A DNA stretch of 64,000 nt. Origin: Dicaeum eximium. Its lineage: Eukaryota; Chordata; Aves; Passeriformes; Dicaeidae. The notes under the pieces are model-generated. The model had not been told where the DNA came from. It ran no database searches and saw only the letters and a list, made by a program, of their open reading frames with translations. Made by a program: the position numbers and the translations under genes. The stretch lies in contig VWZP01010964.1 in the NCBI GenBank assembly GCA_013396995.1, forward strand, positions 23,059 to 87,058, given 5' to 3'. Within the stretch, counting starts at the first letter, position 1. Every line of letters begins with the position of its first letter. Positions 47,745-57,496 of the stretch are shown piece after piece.

Positions 47745-48253
47745 TCCTTTCTCACTAGATGAGAAAGACAATTAGGAAATAGAGTAGGGAATTGTACAGT
47801 TCTGTGTCTGCTAACAACTAGAGTAATTTTTTTGGCTGGAGCATATGCAGGGAGAGGAGGATTTCAGAGAGACCAGGGCAGCCTGCACCCAGCAAGAGGT
47901 TTCTAATGTCATTGAGGGCAGAGGGAATGTTTAGCTGGTTCACTTGGACTAGGCTGGGAATGTGTCCTGTGATGTGCAGAAAGGGAAAGCAAGTGAGCTG
48001 CACTTCACCTCAGAGATGACCCTGGCATCAACACCAATGGGTCATTTTGTCACCAGCAGCTGCACCACATGAGGACAGGCTCTTGGGGACAAACCCAAGT
48101 GTTGATCCTTTTTCTCCTGCCAAGTCCCAAGGACGTGGGGTGTCCCAGGGAACCAAGGCACACAGATACTGGCAGCATAGCAAGGATGATACAGGCACTT
48201 TCCCTGCATGACAGCTCAGCTGTGAGGCTCCACACTGGGCTCTACAAGACCCA

Positions 48254-48392
48254 GGTGCTTATAGGGCAGCCTTAGAGCCTGGTGCTGCTAACACCAACCT
48301 TGTGGGTTCAATCCCTGTATGGGCCACTCGCTTCCGAGTTGGACTGGATGATCCTTGTGGGTCCCTTCCAGCTGTGAATAATCAGTGATCCA
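48254..48392 (+). mobile_element. tRNA-Ile/CR1 SINE, TguSINE1-like
   Basis: The first 73 bp (48254-48326) match a degraded tRNA-Ile gene: 'ttagagcctggtgctgctaa' for the D-loop/anticodon region and 'gtgggttcaatccctgtatg' with gggcca for the T-arm (B box) and acceptor end. This runs directly into a CR1-type 3' end: 'ttggactggatgatccttgt' and 'gggtcccttccag'. A tRNA-Ile head fused to a CR1 tail is the design of the passerine SINE TguSINE1, which is mobilised by CR1 reverse transcriptase. The A box is damaged, so pol III activity is unlikely. A true tRNA gene is excluded because the cloverleaf 5' half is broken and the CR1 tail follows at once. Confidence 0.85.
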
Positions 48393-50164
48393 AATCAGCA
48401 ATATTTCCATTGCATTGGTGCTGTGAGATGCTGCCCAGCTGTGCCCAGCCACGGGGTGGGCACGCTGTGGGATGGCACAAGGTGACACCGAGCTGCAGAC
48501 AGCAACTGCTGCCGACAGCTGGAGCAGCCACTGGGACACAGGGACACAGGGCAGCCTTAGGGTTAGTCCTGGGGGCAGAGCTGGCAGCCAGCACCCCTCC
48601 TCCTCCTGTTTGCAGGGCAGCTGCAATGGCAGGAGAGCAGCTTCCCCAGGAGCTGACACCGCACAGGCTTGGTCTCATCCTGCCCACTCATCCCAGGCTG
48701 AAGCCTGCACCAGCTGCAGCTCCCCCATCCCACCAGGCTGCAGGGTCAGCCCAGGCATCCATCCAAACCACAGCTCCCAAGGCAGGTTGGATCAGGCATG
48801 ATGGGGGATGTGCATGTGGTGGGCACATCTCCTGTGGCTGGAGAAGCTACACCTTCCTAAACGTGGTGTAGCTGCCACGTGTTCATGCAACACCAGGGTG
48901 CAGCCCTGGCCATGCCATGCCTCATGCCACCAGGAGTATCAATGAGGAGCAGAGCAGAGTGAAAACCATGGCTTGTAGAACATGGAAATCCAGGTGGGTG
49001 TTATGGACCCTGCACTTACGTGTCTCTGATATCACGGACTGAAAGCAACCACCTCTTTTGGCTCATTTGACCTTGGTTTTGTTGATGACACGTGTTCCCA
49101 TTCTGCTCCTGCTTGATGATGGCATTGAAACCAGATGGAAACGCTTTGGAGAACTTAGATATGATGTCATGGAATCACAACAGCATCCATAAATCAACCA
49201 ATCAGACAACAGCTAAAGAATGGCATATCTGGGGAATCAAACTTGTGTTTTCAGCACCATTAAGATTTTTAAGGAACGCAGTCAAATCACATTAGGCCTG
49301 TGGCCTGTTTTGAGACATCAGTGGAATCATTTTTCTTCTTGTTGAAATCAAATTAATTGTTTGTATGAATTTATAGGTGTCCCTCAAGCATTCACAGAAG
49401 GTGAAACTGCAAACCCAAGGGGAAACCCCACTGCTGGGCTGGTTCTCTCAGTTCAGTAATGTGCTTACAGCCCCTGCACTGCTGAAGAAACTTGCCACGG
49501 TGTCTCATCCCTGCCTCATGTTATACCGCCCACAGCCTTCTAACATCACACAGGGAGGGAAATTTGCTTTTAATTGATTGTTAACCAACCCGTGTCCCTG
49601 TGTGTGCCTTTTATTTACATTAGCAGTCTGAAAGAGCAGAGCGTTCCCCTTCACATTTCACTCTGCTGGAGGAACGGGTTTGCTGTCATCACTCCTCATA
49701 AGCACAGCCTGAGACCCGCTTTCCCAAACTCTCCCTTCCACCATTTGTCTTTGCTACCTCATAGCTGTCAGCTTTTCTTCTAGCTGCTACTATGAAATGA
49801 GCACGGGGTCGTTTTGGACAAGAACCGCTCAAGAATCAAGAAGTGGAGGAGGAGGGGAGCAATTCCTGATCTTCGAAGTGAAAACTGGAGAAAGCTGGGA
49901 AAGTATCCTCAGCTGAGGGTTGCAACCCTCAGCCTCCAGATCAAAAATCACCATTAATCTTACCCAATAATGCATTCAAGGGAATTGTAAGCAAGCATTT
50001 ACCCCAGCATCACCAGGGTTCTCTAATCCTTCTGCCACAAAGAAACCTCTTCTCTTCCAAAATCATTTGATATGTGGAGAAACCCAAAAGTGGCATTTGT
50101 TTCTCCTATTGCAACAGCTGTATTAAACAAAGATTGACAGTGCTCTCTGACTGCCTTATCCAAC
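48393..50164. other. unique tract, no gene seen
   Basis: 48410-48860 is GC-richer but has few CpGs and no island. The 153-codon frame there is a compositional effect. 49090-49380 has several TAAT-type cores and a CCAAT box-like string and may be conserved. No gene is supported. Confidence 0.5.
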
Positions 50165-50235
50165 AGAATTTTCCTTAAGCAATTTATTTCATCCATACTG
50201 CCTCAGTTTCCCCACCTGTAAAATGGACAGAGTGG
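50165..50235 (-). mobile_element. ancient MIR/CORE-SINE fragment
   Basis: The plus strand reads 'ctgcctcagtttccccacct' followed by gtaaaatgg, the reverse complement of the MIR segment 'ccattttacagatgaggaaactgaggca' type. Upstream bases (ttaagcaatttatttca) fit the following MIR section. The piece is short and diverged. Confidence 0.68.
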
Positions 50236-50929
50236 GAGCTTCTGGTTTGACAGTGTGTGTCAAGATGTGTCCAAGGAGAAAATGAGTTTTCTAAGAGCTC
50301 CTTGATTTTCTTTCCCCAGCTGAACAGGTACTGAAACATATAGAGTCAGGTGAGAAACATTCCCAAGAACCTCTAAGAAGTAAATAGCCCAAATTACTAC
50401 AGAGAGAGTCCTTGTTTGACCATCCCATGAATAACCAGCATGTCATGTTCAGGCTCTTTCTGTTAGATACTTTAATAGACAATTGGATAAATACATTTAT
50501 TTTTCCCAAAGAAAGAAACCTTCTGCAGAAAAGGTTCACTACATTTTAATGTCACTGCCGCTTCCAATTGGGCCAGAAAGTCTAAACATTTCTTTCCCGG
50601 CCTTTGGTATCCCAGAAGGTGGGGGTTTTTCCCTGGCTAGTGAAAATTCAGATAATTGCATCAAATACTATAGGGATTTCAGAATGAAAGAAGAGGTCCA
50701 TTTGAACAAGAAAGAGAAAGCAAAGAGAAGGCACCTTTCTTTACTCAGATCAAGCTTCTTGGCAACCTGCTGGGTAATATACCCCCATTTTGGGGATGCA
50801 GAGAGAGCCCAAGGAAAACTTGAAGATCAAAGGGGGCTGAATTCTCACATTTTTTAAATGAAGTCGTGGGTAAGAACAGCCCACCAGAGGGTTGCTGGTT
50901 CACTACACAATTAGATACAATCAATACAA

Positions 50930-51480
50930 CGCCCACTCTGTGCTCGAAGTGGGTCCAGATTGTCACCTGGGCGCTGCTGGGTGCTGTCACCCACCTGTCT
51001 GGCACCAACCCCGCCCCTTTCGGGGCAGCCCCGCTGCTGCCATGCACCAGCCCAGCTCGGAGCCAGGCTGTCCCCTCTCTCCCCTGCCACCTCCCCCTCG
51101 CCGCCCGCCAGGACTTTGTGTCCTAAAAGCTCATTCTTTCCATAGCGTAAAAAATAAACCAGCATGTGCTCCTCTCCACCGCCGGGTGGGTTGTTGTTGT
51201 CCTTCGGCTCTGCCTCTCCTTAAATAACAGAATTACAGCGGGTCTAATCCTGCAAAGTGCTGAGTAACAGTTCCCAATAAATTAAGCAGGCACTCAGCGC
51301 CGCAGCCTGATATTTGTATCCATGTCCTCCCGGATTATCAGTCTCTCCTCCTCGCCCTCTGCCCGGCCCCTCGGGGAGCAATTATCTGTGAATGAGAACA
51401 GAATAACTCTTTTAGCAGAAGGTTTCCACACTCGCGCACAAGGAGCGCTCTGAATGGATTTATCATGCTTGCTAAAAAGG
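50930..51480. promoter_or_regulatory. CpG-retaining block, weak island or conserved element
   Basis: About 25 CpGs lie in about 550 bp, far above the surrounding sequence. The first half (50930-51120) is GC-rich and contains an SP-type gccccgcc-like box (ccccgcccctttcggggc). The second half (51290-51480) is less GC-rich but repeat-free, with ggattatcag, gcaattatctg and ctcgcgcac strings. It may be a weak promoter or enhancer. No transcript can be assigned. Confidence 0.35.
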
Positions 51481-51494
51481 GAGGTGGCAAAAAA

Positions 51495-51506
51495 CCCCCC
51501 CCCCCC
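51495..51506. repeat. C12 homopolymer beside A and T runs
   Basis: An A6 run is followed by C12 and then a T-rich run. G/C homopolymers of this length are rare and prone to length error. Confidence 0.85.
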
Positions 51507-51830
51507 TCTTTTTTTTCTCCTATATTTTAAGGAGAAATCGCTGAAACGGCAGCTGTTCCCCGGTGGCTCCACACACCAGGGGAAAAAGAAAAAAAAAAAG
51601 GGAAAAAAAATAGAAAAAAAATGGATATAGTAAAACTTTTTAAGGGAGGCATGAATCGGTTCTTCAGAAAAACAAGGCAGCGGTGCCAACTGGAAATGTT
51701 TGCTTTGGGGGTGAGTTAGATGGCTGGCGTCAGCCAGGGCTAAAGACATGCCAGCGGAATGCAATATTGGGGAAGCAGCAGGTCACTCAATCACTGGCAA
51801 TTTGCCCAGGAGCAACTGGATGCTTTCAGA

Positions 51831-51850
51831 TTTTTTTTTTTTTTTTTTTN
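51831..51850. other. T19 run ending in an ambiguous base
   Basis: Nineteen T are followed by one N at 51850, the same pattern as at 31248. It is probably unresolved homopolymer length. Frames crossing it are unreliable. Confidence 0.9.
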
Positions 51851-53822
51851 AGCAGTTTTGAGGCTGGGGAGCTGGAGAATGGTATTTCTGAAAGGCACGT
51901 TCCTGCAGGAATACCCCCGTGGGTCTGCTCGGCTGCACAGCGGTGACATCTGGCAGGAGTGGTTGCGTTGGGATGGATGAGGCTGAATCCTGCCTGCTGC
52001 TGCCTCCACGCACAAGGCAGCAGATGCAGCACAGTGCCAGGGCACTGGGCAGCCCCAAAGAGGGCATGGGGCAGGAAGATGGGGCAGCAGCACCTCCAAA
52101 AATACCCTCCAGCAAACTAGAATTTTTTTTACCTCCAGTAACAAATATCAAACACTACAGAAAAGAGTTTTGTTTATATTTTTGGGGAGCAGGAGGATTT
52201 TTTTTCAAGGTCAATATGTTTTATAGGAGTGGAGAAATTAGGTAAAAGACAAAAAGAAAAATTTCTACTAATGAACAATGTCCCTTAACTCCCCACAGGG
52301 CAGGAGGAGGGAAAGACCCAACAGGCATTTTTGTCTGCACATCTGTAGTTTTTCATTGCTATATCATTTATGCAGAGTGCCAGGCTGCACCTAGAACCCA
52401 AATAAACCAGGGAGGGAAAGTGTCCCAGTAGGAGAGGCTCTAAACGGGGTGGTGGCCTGACTTGCAGCAAGCAGCAGCATCAGGGATCTGCCTTTTCTGC
52501 TAACACGGGAAATCAGTGTTCAGCCAGCAGATGAATGCAGCGCAGTCACCAGCACATGATGGGTTGATGTGCACCGTGGCAGCTCTCCAGAGGTAAAAAG
52601 GAGCAGTAAAATTGCCCTCGTTGTCGCCTTCTCCGTCCATATGAATAAAACCCAGTGTGTGACAGGGAGAGCACCCCTTGTGAAAGCAAACCCAAAGACC
52701 AAGTTTTACCTGACTCCAAACTTGCAGGGTTCAGTCCCTCTCTGAAGCATTTTCACACTAAACATCACCACCACACCCACCCAATTTCCACCACAATTTC
52801 ACTGCTCCACAGGAAGAAGTCACCCAGGAGATTGAGGCTGCAGAAGGAGGAGAGGAGAACTACTGCAAAAACAAATCGTATCAATCCATGAAAAATTGGA
52901 GAGAAAGTACAGATGTCTGAAGGCAAACCACAGCTATGGTCAACAGGTAGGGATCCCTGAGGGGTCTCCTAAGCAGGATCTGTACCTGTGCTCTTCTGTT
53001 GATGCCTCCTGACCTGGCAGCTGCCCTTGCACTGTCGTGCCATGGTGCCCAGTGCCTCAGCCACCAACCCACTCAAGTCCAAAGACCATCAGGCTTTAAA
53101 CTCAAACATCAGCTCAGGACACAATGCCCACTTGAAATACAGCTTTTTTCCCTCCACTTTTGGTTTCCAGAGTCATCGCTCCAGCAAAGATGATTTTAGC
53201 TTGATCACTCCTGTATCTCCATCAACACCTTTCTTTTTACATTTTTATCCTGGTTTTGATTCTTGATCCAGCTATGGGGTAGAATGAACTAAAATGCCTT
53301 CAGCATTCAAGGTCTCCATCACTCTCCTTTTTTGCATCCATTTTAATCTTTTTAAGATTCATACTTTGAACAAGAGCTTGTCATTAGATCACTGGACCAA
53401 GGCTTCCTTTAAAATGGATTGCATTCTCAGGTCAGTCACCAGTTTCTTGTCTGATCTTGAGAAGAATCTCCTTTCCCCAGACCCTGCTACTCTAAAATGG
53501 ATATTGTAACTTTTCCTTGCTGTACTTTTTTTAGTCTTAAGAAAGAGACTGTCTCACACCAAGTGTATGCCCAGCAAAACAGTGACAATTATTTGGTTAT
53601 ATTGTTAAGTATCTTTAACCATTATTTAACAAAATACCCAAGCTTTTGGTGATGTATTGGGGAAAAAACCATTTCACCAACTCCTTTCCCACATGATTAA
53701 TTCCAAAGGATAAATGTCACAGTGAGTTCTGCCACCCAACCCTGTGCTCCAGGGCTGCAGATCAAGTTGGGGTGGCCAACAGAGACAGGCAGGACTGAGC
53801 CATTTGCTTCTCCTGCCTCAAT

Positions 53823-53902
53823 GCTGCCATGTAACTTGGGGAAATAGGTTTGGTTTCCCATACCTCAGTTTCCCCATCTGGAACAGGGAAATAATTACCT
53901 TG
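53823..53902 (-). mobile_element. ancient MIR/CORE-SINE fragment
   Basis: The plus strand has 'tgtaacttggggaaatagg', 'tacctcagtttccccatctg' and 'gaacagggaaataattacct', the reverse complement of the MIR core order (ATTATT..., 'gatgaggaaactgag', 'aagtcacttg' positions). This is a second minus-strand MIR-type relic. Confidence 0.68.
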
Positions 53903-54473
53903 GCTTCTTTTTAAAGGCCTTTCACATGAACAGCCCTTTTAAAGAGGTAAGTTGTATTATAAGCAACGGACTCTTCTGTCTGCCAAGAACCAAAAGTGAT
54001 ATGAGGGAGATGAAATTCAGGCCACCTCATCAGCAAAGCATGTTGACCTGGCCTTCAAGACAAGGTTAGGGCTCTTGGAGAGAGCCCATTCCTTTTTGGG
54101 ATGGAAAGGAGTGGACATAGACCCAGCACATGCTTTCCTATTATTAGTCATTTGTATCCATGTATTGCTGCAAATGTGTTCAGCCCTCAACAACCCACCA
54201 AAGCAAGGGCACAGCCCAAAGTCATCTAACCCAGCAGCTCGACCTCACAGTGGGGGATGAGGAGAAGTGGCCAGGTAATTCCCTGTGACAGCTCGGGCAG
54301 GATGGATGCAAGCAGCCCTCACCAAGCCTGCAAGCCCCAGCACCTCCATGAGCCTCTCAGCAGGACTGGAGAGGGACAAGAGCAGGCACAGGGACCTGCC
54401 TGGGGACCAACTGGAGAGCTCAGCATCTCTGGAGAACCAGGTGGGTGACTCACATTTGGCCGGGGGAAGCAGA
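53903..54473. other. unique sequence upstream of the CpG island
   Basis: No gene is recognised. At 54438/54439 the string accag|gtgggtga is a fair 5' splice site on the plus strand, and actcac at 54448-54453 gives a gtgagt-type donor on the minus strand beside the island. Neither is backed by a transcript. Confidence 0.4.
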
Positions 54474-55045
54474 CAAGGTGCAGGCACTGGCGGGGTTCGC
54501 GAGGACCTGACAAACAGGGCTGGAAGCACGACCGAGAGCTGCTTTGCACGACGGGGCCAAATCCGCGGCTGGCAGCGCTCCCCGCAGCCGGCCCGGTGTG
54601 TTTGTGTAAGGATCCGGCCCCGGCCCGCCGGAGGCACCGCCTGCGCGGGGCTGGCATGCCAGCCTGGAGCCCAGACACCGGGACGTGCCAGATGCCGGGC
54701 ATATTCTGTCAGCTGTGCCGGCTGCGGGCTGTCACACGGGGCTGGCTGTGCACCTGCGCGACCCCGGCTATTCACAGCCGGCCACAGCGCTCTGATGCCG
54801 GGGCGCTGAGCGCACGGGGCACGGGGATGAATCATATCCGCGATAACCCCGGGGCTCAGCTGCAGCCGGACTGATGCAAATGCTGATGCACCAGGGCTTG
54901 CTCCTCGTCGCGATTCGAGGTGTGCGGCCAGCCCGGCTCCGCCGCGCCCGGCCGCTCCAGGTCATGGGATACCCGGTGCTCCCGGTGCTCCCGGTGCTCC
55001 TGGTGCTCCTGGTGGCTCCTGGAGCTGACGCGGCTCTAAAGGTCT
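54474..55045. promoter_or_regulatory. CpG island, likely orphan promoter
   Basis: About 570 bp are very GC-rich and hold roughly 60 CpGs, including clusters such as aatccgcggctgg, gcccgccggagg, cctgcgcgggg, tatccgcgataacc and ctccgccgcgcccgg. This is the only true CpG island in the window and in vertebrates most such islands are promoters. An ATGCAAAT octamer (POU-factor site) lies at 54874-54881 and a TCGCGA palindrome at 54908-54913. No TATA box or known first exon is recognised, and the long frames on both strands (196 codons on minus at 54245-54835) follow from low stop-codon density in GC-rich DNA. Direction of transcription is unknown. Confidence 0.72.
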
Positions 55046-55099
55046 CCTGATGCAATTGCTGAATGTTTGGGATCCTCCAAGCAAAGATGAGGCCAGCAT
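54962..55099 (-). other. 45-codon ORF with Gly-Ala-Pro repeats, doubtful
   Basis: An ATG at 55099-55097 opens a 45-codon minus-strand frame that ends at 54962 and lies at the edge of the CpG island. Its last third is four Gly-Ala-Pro triplets, collagen-like in pattern, produced by the 9-bp minisatellite. There is no signal peptide and no continuation; a weak gtatcc donor would fall at the end of the repeats. I do not recognise a protein. Chance is the simplest explanation. Confidence 0.15.
54972..55016. repeat. 9-bp minisatellite inside the CpG island
   Basis: Five tandem 9-bp units: cccggtgct three times (54972-54998), cctggtgct (54999-55007) and a degenerate cctggtggc (55008-55016). Because 9 is a multiple of 3, every frame gives a periodic peptide; on the minus strand one frame gives repeated Gly-Ala-Pro. 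Confidence 0.92.
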
Positions 55100-55765
55100 A
55101 AATTTCTGGGAGAAGAGCTAACACAAGGACAAGTAACACAAGATGTGAAGTGTACTCAGTACCCAAAGGCAAAAGCTGCGGCAGGCACTGACTGTTTGGG
55201 GGTTAAATCTTCTCAGACATGGGGGATAGCATGTGAAGGGGTCAGGGAAGGAGGCATTGATGGACAAATCTGCATTTACATATTTTATCACCCCTTCCAC
55301 AACAACTTGAGCACCAGCCCCGAGCACCCCTTACACATCCAGAGGAAAGGTCCTGCCATGTCCAGCCCCTTTACAGGAAACATTCAATGGGTGATGGCCT
55401 TCACATCCTCTCTCTCCTTTCACTGCTCTCCCAAAGTAAGAGCAATCTGACCAATTACTAGTGTTAATTAGCATCAGGATGAAACATCCAACATGGACTG
55501 CAGACTCTTAGGAAATATATTTTGGTGCCTTGAGACCCAGAAAAATTATTTCCCAAGCACCATGTGCACAGCACAGCCGGCTATGTGACTTTTCCTCTTT
55601 TTCCTCATCAGTTCTTGGTTCTCACATGAAGATGATTTTTAATGCCAAAGCATTGTGCTTCATCCCTCTTTATTTCAGGCCGCAGGCTCACCACATTTTG
55701 GACTGGTTGCAACCCATCTGGTTTTACTAATACTTCTAATATAATATTTATAACTAGCTAAGGGC

Positions 55766-55800
55766 TGATCATATGACGCGTGTAATCCATAAGTCACGTG
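55766..55800. promoter_or_regulatory. cluster of palindromic hexamers
   Basis: TGATCA (55766-55771), CATATG (55770-55775), ACGCGT (55776-55781) and CACGTG (55795-55800) lie within 35 bp. CATATG and CACGTG are E-boxes; CACGTG binds bHLH-zip factors and ACGCGT is a CpG-rich palindrome rare in AT-rich bird DNA. Function is inferred from motifs alone. Confidence 0.25.
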
Positions 55801-56539
55801 CCAGTTGTGGTTATTCTACACCTCAAGCCATTTTTCTGTATTTTGGTGTCCATAGCCTGCTGGATATTTCTGTTTTGTCACTGTTGTACCTTTCCACCTT
55901 TGTAGCCTGACATTAAAGAAGGCTGTCTCAGTAATTGAGAGAAAAAGAACCACTTTGTTTCCACCCAAAAAGAGGAAATGAGATGAGAGAATCAACCAAA
56001 GCCTCTGCTTGCCATCATCTTTGGATTTTTTGAAGGAACTTGTGCTTAGGAAAGTTGTTGAATCTAAACAAAATCATCTTCTCAACAAGCTCCCCCTTCT
56101 CACTGCCAGAAGAATCATCCAACAGAAACCAAAACCAGGGCTGGCAGCTTTAGCTCACCCATAGCCAGCCCAACCTCATCTTCAGCAGACCAGACACTTC
56201 CTGGCAGACCATCAGGTGCCAGGGAGGAAAGATCCTCTGTATTAACAGCAGAGTTCCAGCTGCAGGTACTTTCTTCTCATTCTCTTTGCCCTTCTTACCC
56301 TACATTGCCAAGGTGGGCAAGTGGGAGGAATCTCTGGAAAGACACTCAGACACATCAAGAGATGTTCTTGACCCGTCCCAAATAGCACTTCATAAAATAC
56401 CTTGAAGAAATTTTGGGTGAGACCATATTTGAGAGGGGAAAAAACTAAACAAACAAACAAAAACCACATTTTCCTTCATTTTGAAAATAATGAATATCAT
56501 TAGTGTTAAGCCACTGGCACCAGGCTGGGATCTGGCCCC

Positions 56540-57337
56540 GTGTGGCTGCAGAGGCAGAAGGAGAGTGAATTCTCCCTTTCCACGGGTGCTTACAGTTGGC
56601 CACAGCCTGCAAAAGCAAATGATTTAATGATTCATGCTGGCAAGCAGGGAAGGATGACTTCAGGTTTGAGCTTCCCACATCACTTCCAGCAGCTCCCCCC
56701 ACAGATCCAACACATCAGTGGCCAAGACGATTGCACAACACAGAGCCAAGAGGTGCTGCCTGCTCAGCCTCTGGGGCAGGAGCACACAGCAGGCTCCCTC
56801 CGTGCCACATGGGAATTCAACAGCAAAACAGAGGCTGTGCATCAAGCCCAGGAGAAACTAAACCTCTCCTTTTTATGCAGAACTTTCAGCAGCAGCAGCC
56901 TCTACCCCGTGGGTCAGCTTATTCAGAACAGCTCCACAGTAATGGGATTAAGAAGCTCTTCACTGCTTGGATCGCTTCGCAGTGGGAAGATCCAAAATCA
57001 ACTGATGGAAAACAGGATAATTCCTCCTGCAGAGGGAGCAGGGTTGTTTGTGGAACCAAATGATCAAACAATGACTGGGAGTACTTCAAATGTGCCATGC
57101 CTGGAGACACGTACCCAACCCTGCGGGCACCTGCGCAGGGTCAGCGCTGGGCTGGGACCCCATGGGGGCAGCTCTGTGGGGCTGTCTGTGTTTGAAGGTG
57201 GCAGAGGGGACAGGGAAAGGGAGCAGTCATTCTCTCAGGCAAATCTCAACTGTGAACCTCAGGGCTGGAGGTTTAACCCCCACGAGGAGCCCCTGAAGGA
57301 ACTTGAAAACCTTAATTGCTCCAGGATTTGTGACTGA
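56540..57337 (+). other. longest open frame of the window, unassigned
   Basis: The frame is open for 265 codons; the first ATG is at 56627, which leaves 236 codons. The predicted product is rich in Gln, Ser, Gly and Pro, has no hydrophobic segment, no cysteine pattern and no domain I recognise. There are no promoter, splice or polyadenylation signals placed to fit it. An open frame this long is somewhat unlikely but not extraordinary in 64 kb of mixed-composition DNA. I treat it as probably non-coding, possibly part of a long noncoding RNA or an unrecognised old element. Confidence 0.15.
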
Positions 57338-57470
57338 GCAGTCCCAAAGAGCACATCCACCATCATATGAAGATGTGTAAAACCCTTCTCTCCAAGGGGA
57401 AACTGGGTTTCCCCTTCCCCACAGACACCACATGGCCTTGAACCTTGCACAAACCCTTATCTCCAAAGAG

Positions 57471-57496
57471 AAAGATACTCTCAAAAGATACTCTCA
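57471..57496. repeat. perfect 13-bp tandem duplication
   Basis: aaagatactctca occurs at 57471-57483 and again at 57484-57496 without a mismatch. Confidence 0.9.

Larger units (their letters stand above)
46825..48253. other. unique tract with a strong conserved-looking block
   Basis: No gene is recognised. 46985-47390 is listed separately as a candidate conserved element, and a 24-bp tandem duplication lies at 47701-47744. Confidence 0.5.
50236..53822. other. unique tract with CpG-retaining section
   Basis: 50930-51480 retains many CpGs and is listed separately. A C12 run lies at 51495-51506, an A-rich tract at 51583-51621 and a T19 run with N at 51831-51850. No open frame is supported as coding; the 156-codon minus-strand frame at 51294-51764 crosses homopolymers. 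Confidence 0.5.

Noticed and set aside
48254..48326. Functional tRNA-Ile gene
   Set aside because: The 5' half of the cloverleaf and the A box are broken, and a CR1 tail follows directly, so it is the head of a SINE.
54245..54835. 196-codon minus-strand open frame in the CpG island
   Set aside because: Open because GC-rich DNA has few stop codons. The peptide is low-complexity Arg/Pro/Ala, with no domain, and overlapping frames on the other strand are equally open.
54768..55172. Minus-strand frame with a signal-peptide-like hydrophobic start
   Set aside because: The hydrophobic part has no in-frame ATG before it (it would have to start at TTG), and a stop lies just upstream. The following Ser-Thr-Gly repeats come from the 9-bp minisatellite.
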